The notes: generated by a model not told the origin, from the letters alone. Positions 48,212-56,756 are shown, counted from the stretch's first letter. The stretch is 64,000 bases of DNA from Mesorhizobium sp. M00.F.Ca.ET.216.01.1.1 (GCF_004010325.2 NZ_SADR02000002.1:124001-188000); one strand, 5' to 3'. A program made the numbers and translations.

Positions 48212-49267
48212 TTACTGGGCTTTAGCGCTTTTCCCGGCCGGTCTCGTCGCTGCGGTCGGCTCGATTTTGATCTCCTGCGCTGCTGCGCAGGGTGAAGCCT
48301 GAGGGATTGCCGCGCTGCTCTCCGATCCATTGCACCTTGGCGTTTCCAGCACGATGACGCAGCCGTCGAGGTCGTTCGTGGCCAGGTGCGCGTAACGCAT
48401 GGTCATCGAAAGCGTCTGGTGACCGAGCCACATCTGCACGCGCCTGATGTCGATGCCGCCCTGGACAAGACGCGAGGCGCAGGTATGGCGCAAGATGTGC
48501 GGCACCACCTGGTCGTCGCCGCCTAGCCCGACCTCGGCCTTGGCGTCATTCCAGATGGCGCGGAACTGCGCCTGGCTGAGCTTGGTGAAAGGACCCTTGG
48601 GCCGGCGGCTCTCGGTGACCGGCAGCTTGATCACTTCCTTGGTGCGGGCGGTCATCGGGATGGTGCGGCTGCGGCCAGACTTGGTGATCCAGAAACTGAC
48701 GCAATGTTCCTGGATATCGTTCCAGATCAGGCCGAGCGCCTCGCCGAGACGGCAGCCGGTGTCGACGAGAAAGACAGAGAGCCGATAGGCATCCTCGCTG
48801 CGGCTCTTTATCGCGGCGAACAGCCGGGCCTCTTCGTCCTTCTCGAGGAAACGAATCCGTCCCGCCCGCTCCTTCTGGCGGCGGAACTCGGGCAGGCTGT
48901 GGATATCCCCCATCTTGTGAGCCTTGCGCAGCAGTTTGCTGAGAGCAGCCATCTTTCGATTGATGGTTGCGTTGCTGTTGCCGCGCTGACGCAAGGTGCC
49001 GATAAGATTGTCCAGGGTGCTCTGGTCAAAGGCGCTGAAACGCTTCCCGAGGAGGATCTCGTCTATTTCGCCGATGAAGGAGCTGACATTGTATTTGTGC
49101 CGCCCGTCATCCCAGAGTATATCTCGGTATGCTGAAAACAGCTCTCCGACCCTATACGACTTTACTTCTCTGATCTTGTTATAACTGTATTTTATCTTGG
49201 CATTCTGAGAAGAAAACATCGCAAAGTGGTCAGAGGGCGCGCCCTCTTGAATCGCTTCGTTTGTCAT
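48212..49267 (-). CDS. Tyrosine site-specific recombinase (integrase)
   Basis: This 351-residue protein has an N-terminal SAM-like core-binding domain (about residues 45-130) and a C-terminal catalytic domain with Arg in DTGCRLGEALGLIW. His-x-x-Arg is in PHILRHTCASRLVQGG, the second His in MWLGHQTLSMTMR, and the Tyr nucleophile in RYAHLATND, so the R-H-R-H-Y set is complete. A tail of about 50 residues after the Tyr is rich in Ala/Pro/Lys. No island, excisionase or cargo surrounds it. It may be a chromosomal XerCD-like relic or a solo integrase. Confidence 0.9.
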   Translation of the reverse strand: MTNEAIQEGAPSDHFAMFSSQNAKIKYSYNKIREVKSYRVGELFSAYRDILWDDGRHKYNVSSFIGEIDEILLGKRFSAFDQSTLDNLIGTLRQRGNSNATINRKMAALSKLLRKAHKMGDIHSLPEFRRQKERAGRIRFLEKDEEARLFAAIKSRSEDAYRLSVFLVDTGCRLGEALGLIWNDIQEHCVSFWITKSGRSRTIPMTARTKEVIKLPVTESRRPKGPFTKLSQAQFRAIWNDAKAEVGLGGDDQVVPHILRHTCASRLVQGGIDIRRVQMWLGHQTLSMTMRYAHLATNDLDGCVIVLETPRCNGSESSAAIPQASPCAAAQEIKIEPTAATRPAGKSAKAQ

Positions 49268-49459
49268 TATTTACCACACCCCCGAGTGGATAGGCGACAC
49301 CTATCTGCTTGGAAACGTCCTTTCAAGAGTTTAAGTCAGACAAATCGATTTCATCCGCCAGATGGCGGATCCCACGAAACCGTTGCGCAGACTTAGTTCA
49401 GCTGCCGATCCCCCTTTTCCTTCTGTTGCCCTGACCGCCCAGTCGCGAAAAACAATGTC

Positions 49460-49499
49460 ACGAAAACAAAACAGCCCGGGCGTTGAAGCGCCCGGGCTG
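49460..49499 (-). terminator. Rho-independent terminator of the minus-strand porin
   Basis: CAGCCCGGGCG at 49472-49482 pairs perfectly with CGCCCGGGCTG at 49489-49499 around a 6-base loop. On the minus strand the stem is followed by TTTTGTTTTC. It lies 24 bp after the porin stop at 49523. Confidence 0.88.
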
Positions 49500-49522
49500 G
49501 ATTTCACATGTAAGCCCGGCCC

Positions 49523-50656
49523 TTAGAACGAGCGCTGGAAGCGAAGGATACCGCCGATGGCGCTATCGTCACCGGCCGGAATACCAGTCCAGTTGGAGTC
49601 GCCTTCGTCGATGTAATCGACTTCGGCCGTGATCGTCAGACCAGGAACGATGTCGTAGGCAATGTTCGCCGCAACACCGAAGTTCTTGTCCTCGTCATAG
49701 GAGAGCTGGGCATTGAACGAGGTCTTCTCGTTGATGGTGTAGGTGCCACCACCCCAGATCGCCCAGTTGCCGCCCCACTGCTTATAGAAGCCGCGGCCGC
49801 CGGCAGGGATTGCATAGGTCGGATCCGAGAGGTTGTCGTCCGTGCCGTAGCCGGCCATGACCCACAGTGCCAGATTCTGCACTGGGGTCACGTCCAAGCG
49901 AACCTTGCTGGCCCACTCTTCATAGTTGCTATCGTAAGCGATGACGCCGGTGATGGCGCCCCAGCCCTGCGTGTACTTCACGCCGCCGACGACATGCGGA
50001 ACGTAGCTGTCGATAGTGCCAATGACGCCTGCGCCTTCTTCCAACGAAACCACGGCCGAGAAGCCGTTGCCGGCGTCGAAGTAGTACTGGACGACGTTGG
50101 TATCGAAATCGCCGTAAGGAACCAGCGTATCCTGGATGACGTTGCCGGCGTAGCCGATGAACGTGTTGAAGGCCGATTCGTCCTTACCGACACGCAGGCC
50201 ACCAAGCTGAATCCAAGCAAAATTCAGCGAAACAGCGGTGTTGTCGCCGCCGTTGAGGTTACTGGCGACGCCGCCACCACCATTGCCGAAGTTGAAGCGG
50301 GTTTCGGTGAAGGTCTTCAAGGTGCCAAGTTCGGTTTCCTGGCCGGTCCAGGTCTTCAGCGTGAAGCGGGCTTGCTTGTGCCAAGTGTCGTTTGTGTCGC
50401 CGTCCTCGTGGTCGGTAGCCCTCGCACCATCGAACGAACCTTCTTCGCCAGCGCTGATGTCGTAACGGACAAAGCCGCCGATGCGCAGACAGGTTTCGGT
50501 GCCGGGGATGTAGAAGTAGCCAGCGCCGTAGACGTCGCAGATCTTGACGTATTCAGCGGGTTCCGGCTCGGCGACGACGACGGCGTCGGCGGCGCGCGCA
50601 CCGGAAACTGCGATCAGGGCCGCAGCGGAGCCGAGAAGAAGGCTCTTGATGTTCAT
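49523..50656 (-). CDS. Outer-membrane porin (rhizobial Omp2/RopA type), copy 1
   Basis: The ATG at 50656 follows CTGGAGGTCAGAAA. The 377-residue protein has a signal peptide (LLLGSAAALIAVSGARA), then the porin start VKICDVYGAGYFYIPGTETC with a conserved Cys pair. A 16-stranded-barrel-type sequence follows, ending in a C-terminal Phe (GILRFQRSF), the Omp85 sorting signal. The family forms trimeric general diffusion channels. It is a paralogue of the porin starting at 51592, in inverted orientation. A terminator is directly downstream. Confidence 0.93.
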   Translation of the reverse strand: MNIKSLLLGSAAALIAVSGARAADAVVVAEPEPAEYVKICDVYGAGYFYIPGTETCLRIGGFVRYDISAGEEGSFDGARATDHEDGDTNDTWHKQARFTLKTWTGQETELGTLKTFTETRFNFGNGGGGVASNLNGGDNTAVSLNFAWIQLGGLRVGKDESAFNTFIGYAGNVIQDTLVPYGDFDTNVVQYYFDAGNGFSAVVSLEEGAGVIGTIDSYVPHVVGGVKYTQGWGAITGVIAYDSNYEEWASKVRLDVTPVQNLALWVMAGYGTDDNLSDPTYAIPAGGRGFYKQWGGNWAIWGGGTYTINEKTSFNAQLSYDEDKNFGVAANIAYDIVPGLTITAEVDYIDEGDSNWTGIPAGDDSAIGGILRFQRSF

Positions 50657-50732
50657 TTTCTGACCTCCAGTCAGAATCGAACAAAATGGCGGAACTGGCG
50701 AAGTGCGTTTCTGCGATAAGCAAATGTAATTA

Positions 50733-50756
50733 CAGCGATTTTCCGGAAAATCGCTG
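50733..50756. promoter_or_regulatory. Perfect 24-bp palindrome upstream of porin copy 1
   Basis: CAGCGATTTTCC (50733-50744) is followed without spacer by its exact reverse complement GGAAAATCGCTG (50745-50756). It begins 77 bp upstream of the porin copy 1 start and is absent upstream of copy 2. It could be an operator, a fold-back element in the mRNA leader, or a dispersed repeat; function is not established. Confidence 0.6.
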
Positions 50757-50889
50757 GATCCCTGCGTGGGGTGCCGACATTCACCACAGACGTCTTTGGC
50801 GAAAGCATGCCCGGAATGGATTTGAGATAACGCTCGAATCGGGCGTGAAAAACCGGAAGAGGGGGCGCCAGCGTCACGGCCAGTCCCTT

Positions 50890-50945
50890 CTGCCGTCACT
50901 ATAGGGAGAAGATGCCGGCAGGCAGATGAGGGGCAGCGCCGCCAT
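50890..50945. repeat. Family B repeat copy in the porin-tRNA interval
   Basis: The stretch AGGGAGAAGATGCCGGCAGG, then CAGATGAGGGGCAGCGCC, at 50903-50940 matches a segment at 63391-63428 inside mccA with only a few changes. Family B units of this type (GGGGAGAAGG followed by GGCAGGGTGA and GAGGGGCAGCG) are common rhizobial dispersed repeats. Here it lies between porin copy 1 and tRNA-Ser in noncoding DNA. Confidence 0.7.
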
Positions 50946-51046
50946 CGACAGGAGCTGGAACTATCAATCCGAGAAGGCGGTATGGCCCTGCTTTTGCAAG
51001 GGTTTTCACAAAACTTATCCTGCGAAGCGCGCAGCGCGAAGCAGGA

Positions 51047-51137
51047 TGGCGGAGAGGATGGGATTCGAACCCACGAGAAGCTTTTGACCTCTACTCCCTT
51101 AGCAGGGGAGCGCCTTCGACCACTCGGCCACCTCTCC
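51047..51137 (-). tRNA. tRNA-Ser (anticodon GCT)
   Basis: On the minus strand the gene begins GGAGAGGTGGCCGAGTGGTC, with the anticodon arm CTCCCCTGCTAAGGGAG, so the anticodon is GCT and reads AGC/AGU. It has a long serine-type variable arm (TAGAGGTCAAAAGCTTCTCG-like), GGTTCGAATCC in the T arm, and an acceptor stem closing with CCTCTCC and an encoded GCCA (51047-51050). The length of about 91 nt is normal for tRNA-Ser. Confidence 0.95.
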
Positions 51138-51591
51138 GTAGCGCCGCTGGATAAAGAAAAGCGCCGGCACAATCAACAAGCCGCCGCCATTATCCTTGAA
51201 AAATCAGGCTTTCGCCGAAACGCCGCTTTCGCCATGCGGCGATTCTGCGGCGATTCCCTGGCTGGCGAGTCGGGAGCTCGGCCGCAATTTCGGCACCGCC
51301 ATCGCCGGATTCGGCCGGATTGCAAGGGCCGCAAGGGCCTCGATAGTTAACGAGAGCTTTCCGACTGAGGCCAAATCGTGTCATTTGTGCAACAACGCAT
51401 AGGGATAGCGCCCGGATAGCGCTTTCGCCGGTACGATCGTGGTTGAACGCCATCGCCTCATGGGTAATGTCGAATTCGAAGGAGCGGCGCGGTGCGCATC
51501 TTTTTCGGTTAGTGGGGATGGGGCAGGGAACGCTGTCCTTCAGCAAAGAATACCCAGACCCGTTTTTTAACTTTTGACTGGAGGTCAGAAA
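51138..51591. other. Region between tRNA-Ser and porin copy 2
   Basis: About 450 bp without a supported gene. It holds the tRNA promoter (minus) and the porin copy 2 promoter (plus). Small GC-rich runs such as AAGGGCCGCAAGGGCC occur near 51330. Long antisense frames here are not protein-like. The last 17 bases (TGACTGGAGGTCAGAAA) are identical to the copy 1 leader. Confidence 0.45.
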
Positions 51592-52761
51592 ATGAACATC
51601 AAGAGCCTTCTTCTCGGCTCCGCTGCGGCCCTGATCGCAGTTTCCGGTGCGCGCGCCGCCGACGCCGTCGTCGTCGCCGAGCCGGAACCCGCTGAATACG
51701 TCAAGATCTGCGACGTCTACGGCGCTGGCTACTTCTACATCCCCGGCACCGAAACCTGCCTGCGCATCGGCGGCTATGTCCGTTACGACATCGGCATCGG
51801 CGACGTCGGCTCGTTCGACGGTGCGGAGAACGTCGACCACGAGGACGGCGACGTGAACGACACCTACCGCAAGAACGCCCGCTTCACGCTGAAGACCTGG
51901 ACCGGCCAGGAAACCGAGCTCGGCACGTTGAAGACCTACACCGAGACCCGCTTCAACTTCGGCAATGAAAACGCCTACGCCACCCCGGACGATCCAACAA
52001 CAACGTTGATAGATGAGCACGTCTCTAACCCCGCTCACAACAGGGGCGTCTCGCTGAACTTCGCCTGGATCCAGCTCGGTGGTCTCCGCGTCGGTAAGGA
52101 CGAATCGGCCTTCGATACGTTCATCGGCTACGCCGGCAACGTCATCCAGGATACGCTGGTTCCCTATGGCGATTTCGACACCAACGTCGTCCAGTACTAC
52201 TTCGACGCCGGCAACGGCTTCTCGGCCGTGGTCTCGTTGGAAGAAGGCTCGGGCGAAATCGGCACGATCGACAGCTATGTTCCGCATGTCGTCGGCGGCT
52301 TGAAGTGGACGCAAGGCTGGGGTGCGATCACCGGCGTCATCGCTTATGACAGCAACTACGAAGAAGTGGCCGGCAAGGTCCGTTTGGACATCACGCCGAT
52401 CCAGAACCTCGCGCTGTTCGTCATGGTCGGCTACGGCACGGACGACAACCTCACCGACGACACCTATGCAATCCCCGCCGGCGGCCGCGGCTTCTACAAG
52501 CAGTGGGATGAAAACTGGGCAATCTGGGGTGGTGGCACCTACACCATCAACGAGAAGACCTCGTTCAACGCCCAGGTATCCTATGACGAAGGCGAGAATC
52601 TCGGCGTTGCGGCGAATATCGCCTACGACGTCGTTCCCGGCCTGACGGTCACGGCCGAAGTCGACTACGTCCATGCAGGTAATTTCCCCGACTCCAACTG
52701 GACCAATGCTGACGATGAGGACAGCCTCGGCGGCCTCCTCCGCTTCCAGCGCTCGTTCTAA
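51592..52761 (+). CDS. Outer-membrane porin (rhizobial Omp2/RopA type), copy 2
   Basis: The ATG at 51592 follows CTGGAGGTCAGAAA, and the protein has 389 residues with the same signal peptide and first strands as copy 1. It has the same C-terminal sorting end (GLLRFQRSF). The main differences are a longer surface loop around ENAYATPDDPTTTLIDEHVS (about residues 126-150) and changes near the C-terminal loop. It probably forms a channel of similar structure with a different external mouth. A strong terminator lies 24 bp downstream. Confidence 0.93.
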   Translation: MNIKSLLLGSAAALIAVSGARAADAVVVAEPEPAEYVKICDVYGAGYFYIPGTETCLRIGGYVRYDIGIGDVGSFDGAENVDHEDGDVNDTYRKNARFTLKTWTGQETELGTLKTYTETRFNFGNENAYATPDDPTTTLIDEHVSNPAHNRGVSLNFAWIQLGGLRVGKDESAFDTFIGYAGNVIQDTLVPYGDFDTNVVQYYFDAGNGFSAVVSLEEGSGEIGTIDSYVPHVVGGLKWTQGWGAITGVIAYDSNYEEVAGKVRLDITPIQNLALFVMVGYGTDDNLTDDTYAIPAGGRGFYKQWDENWAIWGGGTYTINEKTSFNAQVSYDEGENLGVAANIAYDVVPGLTVTAEVDYVHAGNFPDSNWTNADDEDSLGGLLRFQRSF

Positions 52762-52784
52762 TCAGCAGCGTCTGACCGAAATCG

Positions 52785-52814
52785 AACCCGGCGGGCAACC
52801 GCCGGGTTTTTCGT
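52785..52814 (+). terminator. Rho-independent terminator of porin copy 2
   Basis: AACCCGGCGG (52785-52794) and CCGCCGGGTT (52799-52808) form a perfect 10-bp stem with a GCAA tetraloop, followed by TTTTCGTTTCG. It lies 24 bp after the porin stop codon. Confidence 0.92.
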
Positions 52815-52990
52815 TTCGAGGCATCCGACAGTCGTTTGTGATCGGTGCCGTTCGGGTTTTCAAAGTCGAAGCTGACGGTCGATTCGAACCCGTGACGGTT
52901 TCTTTTTGGGAACTGCGGTCGACGGGCCGGCTCCAGGCATTCGCAGTCCTTACAGATCGGATGGCAATCCGGGATAAGTTAGCCTGGCGT

Positions 52991-54664
52991 TCAAAGTTCA
53001 GCCAAGTCGCCCAATGCATCGATCAACGGCTGGATCTTACCTTCATAGTTTTTCCAGCGTTTAACAGAGGACGCATAGATCGGTTGCCGGACTTGCCACC
53101 GGCTGGCAGTTCGAACGGACCCATCCTTATCGAAGAAGCGGAGACAGGCGTCATCCCAAGTCAAGCCAAGGTGATCGATCAGACGGCGAGACTGCCCTTC
53201 TTGATCTGAAATAAGGTCTTCATAGCGGCTTTCAAAGATTCGTCCCGGAAAAATGGTCTTCCAGTAGCGCATAAGGCGATCATACTCCCGATAATACAGA
53301 CCAAGGCTTCTGAGATCGGAAGTGTAACGGTGCTCTTTGTTCAGGTTTAAAATGAAGCATGACAAACAATTGTCAATTGCGTCACGTCTGCAGTGAACGA
53401 TGCGCGCGTTGGGGAAGAGAATTCCGATGAGGCCGATGAGCTCGAAATTGTGAGGTCTCTTGTCGACAATGCGGAGCGCGGCGGGAGTCCGCTGCCGCAG
53501 GTGGGACAGGTGTTCTTCGGCCAGCGCCTTCGCCAGATCCGCGGTTATCGGCGTAATCGATTCTTGTGACGCTCCCGCTTCGCGTCTCGTGAACCCGATG
53601 CCGTTCGCGACTCGCCGCAACTTGGTTAGCTCCCCAGCGCCATAAACATCCGGATGGCTCGCGCAGATTTGCTCAGTCAGTGTCGTCCCCGAACGGGGCA
53701 TGCCGACAACAAATACAGGGATCTCAGACGGGTTGCCGAAACCGGTCTTGGCCGCCAACATCTCCGGGCTGAAGAAGTCGATTATGGAATCGATCCGGCG
53801 TCGGTAGGATTCAATGTCGAAGTCATTGCGGGCGACACTTTTCGCTTTCTGGAAGTGCTCCATTGCCTCGTCATAGCGCTGAAGGTCGTCCAGCACTTTG
53901 CCTGCGGCGTGATGCAGTCGCTGCGCGGAGACAGGCTCGAGAATAGGTTCTGAGAGTTCGCGCAGAATCGATCCGAGTTCGGGCGGTTCTTCGGTGAACT
54001 TGCGCGTGGTTACGAAGGCGCTGTATGCGCTCGGCAGATCGAACCGACGTTCGATTGATTCTTTGAGATAGGCTGCGGCTTCATCCATGCGGCCGAGGCT
54101 GATCAAAGCGCTGGCAAGGCCTGTTCGGACAAAGGGATAATCGTTGTTGGTTTTGAGCACTTTCTCGTAAAGTGAAAGAGCAATGCCTGCCTCATCGAAC
54201 TCCAGGTGGGCGCGGCCGAGCGCGCAAAGTGCTTCCACCATGTCGGGCCTCAATTCGCAGGCGCGTTGCAGATGCCTGATGGCAAGCGTGTGCTCTCCAA
54301 CGTTCAGATAAGCATCGCCCAGACTGAAGTGGAAATAGGGATTTTGTGGCGCCTGGCTGACCGCTCGAGCAAAGTATTTGATGGACAATTCATCATCGAA
54401 ACCGAGCCCCAGAGTACCGAGTATGTAGAGCGCTAGCGGGTGTTCGCGCGTTTTTGCCAGAACACGGTGACAGAGCTCTTCGGCCTCGGGCAACCTATTC
54501 GCCTGCTGCAGTTCGAGCGCCTGCCGCAGCATTGCGTCGTTAGCCTCAGCCAGCGACGGCGTCGGCTGCTTGGCCTTCGGCAGTCGAGCCTTCGGCAATT
54601 GAGCTTTCTGCGCAGGTTGAGTCTTTAGATGCTTGGACCAGGCGGGCGGCAATCGAGAGCTCAT
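52991..54664 (-). CDS. TPR-repeat sulfotransferase
   Basis: This 557-residue protein has a basic Pro/Lys-rich start (about residues 1-35) and at least five TPR-like repeats (for example ALALYILGTLGLGFDDELSI, NPYFHFSLGDAYLNVGEHTL, PDMVEALCALGRAHLEFDEA). A C-terminal sulfotransferase domain follows with the PAPS 5'-phosphosulfate loop VFVVGMPRSGTTLTEQICAS near residue 320 and the 3'-phosphate-type VHCRRDAIDNCLSCF. Relatives sulfate proteins or glycans; the target is unknown. Local composition is visibly less GC-rich than the neighbours, suggesting acquisition (inference). Confidence 0.88.
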   Translation of the reverse strand: MSSRLPPAWSKHLKTQPAQKAQLPKARLPKAKQPTPSLAEANDAMLRQALELQQANRLPEAEELCHRVLAKTREHPLALYILGTLGLGFDDELSIKYFARAVSQAPQNPYFHFSLGDAYLNVGEHTLAIRHLQRACELRPDMVEALCALGRAHLEFDEAGIALSLYEKVLKTNNDYPFVRTGLASALISLGRMDEAAAYLKESIERRFDLPSAYSAFVTTRKFTEEPPELGSILRELSEPILEPVSAQRLHHAAGKVLDDLQRYDEAMEHFQKAKSVARNDFDIESYRRRIDSIIDFFSPEMLAAKTGFGNPSEIPVFVVGMPRSGTTLTEQICASHPDVYGAGELTKLRRVANGIGFTRREAGASQESITPITADLAKALAEEHLSHLRQRTPAALRIVDKRPHNFELIGLIGILFPNARIVHCRRDAIDNCLSCFILNLNKEHRYTSDLRSLGLYYREYDRLMRYWKTIFPGRIFESRYEDLISDQEGQSRRLIDHLGLTWDDACLRFFDKDGSVRTASRWQVRQPIYASSVKRWKNYEGKIQPLIDALGDLAEL

Positions 54665-54783
54665 CGTCTGTCGCTAGCAAAAACAGCTAACGGAATCCAG
54701 CGTGACCGTTCAAGCCAGCCTGGAACTTGCACCATCCAAGCGGGCAGGCTAGCAAGAAGGCCCTTTTCATACGAGCCTTTGCC

Positions 54784-55896
54784 ATGCGCCAGCGCCCTTC
54801 CCTCACGCCGCTCATCAGTGCGCTTCCCTCGACGGTGCCGTTTGTCGGCCCGGAGGCGCAGGAGCGCGATCGCGGCCGCGCCTTTCGAGCCCGCATCGGC
54901 GCCAATGAGAGCAGCTTTGGCCCCTCGCCGCGCGTCATCGCCCGCATGGCCGATGTCGCCCGCGACATGTGGATGTATTGCGATCCCGATAATCATGACC
55001 TGAAAGTTGCCGTTGCCGGACATCTTGGCGTCGGCGCCGAAAACGTCGTTGTCGGCGAAGGCATAGACGGCCTGCTCAGCCTGGTGGCGCGCATGTATGT
55101 GGCCTCAGGCGACGCGGTGGTGACCTCGCTTGGCGCCTATCCGACCTTCAATTTCCATATTGCCGGCGTCGGCGGCCGGCTGGTCGCGGTGCCTTACGAG
55201 AGCGACCGGGAAAACCTGGACGGACTGCTTGCGGCGGTCATCCGGGACAAGGCACCGCTGGTCTATCTGTCCAACCCGGACAATCCGATGGGCAGTTGGT
55301 GGGAGGCGGCCGATCTCATCCGCTTCATCGAAGCCTTGCCGGAAACCACCATGCTGGTGCTCGACGAAGCCTATGGCGAGCTGGGGCCGGCCTCGGCGAT
55401 ACCGCCGATCGATATCTCCAGGCCGAACGTCATCCGCATGCGCACCTTCTCGAAGGCCTACGGGCTGGCTGGCATACGCTGCGGCTATGCGGTGGCCGAG
55501 CCCCAGGTGATCCGCGATTTCGAGAAGATCCGCAACCATTACGGCGTCAACCGCATGGCGCAGATCGCCGGCGTCGAAGCGCTTGCCGATCAGGGCTATC
55601 TGCAAACCGTGGTGGCGCGGGTCGCGGCCGGGCGCCAGCGCATCGCCGGGATAGCCGAGGCGAACGGGCTGAAGCCGCTGGCTTCGGCAACCAATTTCGT
55701 CACCATCGACTGCGGCCGCGACGGCGCCTTCGCGCTGAAGGTGCTGCAGGCGCTGCTGTCGCGCGACGTGTTCATCCGCAAACCGATGGCACCAGTGCTC
55801 GACCGCTGCATCCGGGTCAGCGTCGGCCTCGACCACGAGCTCGACATTTTTGCCGAGGAATTGCCGGGCGCGCTGGCGGCTGCAAGGGGGAACTAG
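54784..55896 (+). CDS. PLP-dependent aminotransferase, histidinol-phosphate aminotransferase-like
   Basis: The ATG at 54784 (MRQRPSLTPLISALPSTVPF) gives 370 residues; a longer frame to 54727 has no family match. This fold-type I enzyme has IGANESSFGPSPRVIARMAD, LSNPDNPMGSWW, VLDEAYGELGP and the PLP lysine in RTFSKAYGLAGIRCGYA (about Lys223). It is close to HisC and related amino-acid aminotransferases. As no his genes are adjacent, a role in histidine synthesis is uncertain. It is divergent from the sulfotransferase. Confidence 0.88.
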   Translation: MRQRPSLTPLISALPSTVPFVGPEAQERDRGRAFRARIGANESSFGPSPRVIARMADVARDMWMYCDPDNHDLKVAVAGHLGVGAENVVVGEGIDGLLSLVARMYVASGDAVVTSLGAYPTFNFHIAGVGGRLVAVPYESDRENLDGLLAAVIRDKAPLVYLSNPDNPMGSWWEAADLIRFIEALPETTMLVLDEAYGELGPASAIPPIDISRPNVIRMRTFSKAYGLAGIRCGYAVAEPQVIRDFEKIRNHYGVNRMAQIAGVEALADQGYLQTVVARVAAGRQRIAGIAEANGLKPLASATNFVTIDCGRDGAFALKVLQALLSRDVFIRKPMAPVLDRCIRVSVGLDHELDIFAEELPGALAAARGN

Positions 55897-55943
55897 GCGG
55901 GCGTTCGTTGCAGCGGGGAAAACCTGGCATCGCTGGCGGGACA

Positions 55944-56098
55944 GCGCCCCCTCTGTCCTGCCGGATATCTCCCACTTGGGGGAGATCGGCAGCCCCGGCG
56001 CTCTGCTTAGTCCCTAGGACGATGGAGGCTGGCGAAAGCCGAAGTGACGTCCGATCTCCCCCCAAGTGGGGGAGATGTCCGGCAGGACAGAGGGGGCG
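55944..56098. repeat. Intergenic palindromic repeat pair (family A copy 2)
   Basis: Arms of about 47 bp in inverted orientation flank a spacer of about 60 bp. The left arm carries GCGCCCCCTCTGTCCTGCCG and ATCTCCCACTTGGGGGAGAT; the right carries ATCTCCCCCCAAGTGGGGGA and GTCCGGCAGGACAGAGGGGG. The arms match almost base for base, so a long cruciform or mRNA hairpin is possible. Its layout matches family A copy 1 at 7387-7561. Confidence 0.82.
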
Positions 56099-56186
56099 CG
56101 AAGGAACGCGACGGCTTTCATTCTGCGCCGCTGCGTTCATCGGCAATGGTGACGCATGGATCCCAGGGGGCTGCGCTCCGCTTCGC

Positions 56187-56706
56187 TCACGCTCTGCCAG
56201 AGGATGACGAACCGCCAAGCAGGCGCAGCACCTGGTTCAACGCGCGAGAAAGCTCTGCGGTTTCGTCGCCAGCAAGGCCTGCCGTCAGGCGGGCGAGATC
56301 GCGGTCCGCCGCCGCCTGCAGCTTGGTCAGCTCGGCATTTCCGCGGGCGGTCAGAGACAGCATGCGTCGACGCTGGTCGCCCGGGTCGGCACGCAATTCG
56401 GTCAGGCCCATGGCGGCGAATTTTTTGAGGATTCGCGTGAGATAGGCGGGATCAAGCCGGAGTTCACCGGCAATTTCGGACGCCGCCGGTGCGACATCGA
56501 GATGGAACGCTTGCGCCAGAACCGCTTCGCCGCCAGGGCCGGCAGCGACGGTGTTTGACCGGTGGCCCAGTTCAAACAGCACCCGCGCTTCGGTCAGCGT
56601 ATAGGCGCTCTGCGTCAAGGTCTCGTCGAGCAGCCCGACCAGGCTAGTGTAAAACCTGTTGAAAGCGGCGGATCTCGGCGATCAGGGCGTTCCGCTCGAC
56701 CGGCAT
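56187..56706 (-). pseudogene. MarR-family regulator, broken by a one-base frameshift near its start
   Basis: An ATG at 56706 starts MPVERNALIAEIRRF, then the frame runs into a TAG at 56644. Dropping one base near 56661-56664 restores NRFYTSLVGLLDETLTQSAY and joins the intact downstream frame TLTEARVLFELGHRS. That frame has a typical MarR winged HTH (PAASEIAGELRLDPAYLTRI, GDQRRRMLSLTARG) and ends at 56187. A shortened protein could still start at a TTG (56618), but it would lack the first helix. Either the gene is disabled or the base is an assembly error. Confidence 0.72.
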
Positions 56707-56756
56707 TTCAGGCTCCTTCCCGCGGGATGTAGGCTCCATCATCATCCTCATATTAT

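Larger units (their letters stand above)
50657..51046. other. Region between porin copy 1 and tRNA-Ser
   Basis: It carries the porin copy 1 promoter and leader, the 24-bp palindrome at 50733-50756 and a family B repeat at 50890-50945. The remaining DNA shows no supported gene; open frames across it are extensions of the porin or tRNA antisense. Confidence 0.5.

Noticed and set aside
49523..51172. Long 549-codon minus frame covering porin copy 1, tRNA-Ser and upstream DNA
   Set aside because: The part above 50656 overlaps a tRNA in antisense and lacks a ribosome site; the real protein starts at 50656 with a signal peptide.
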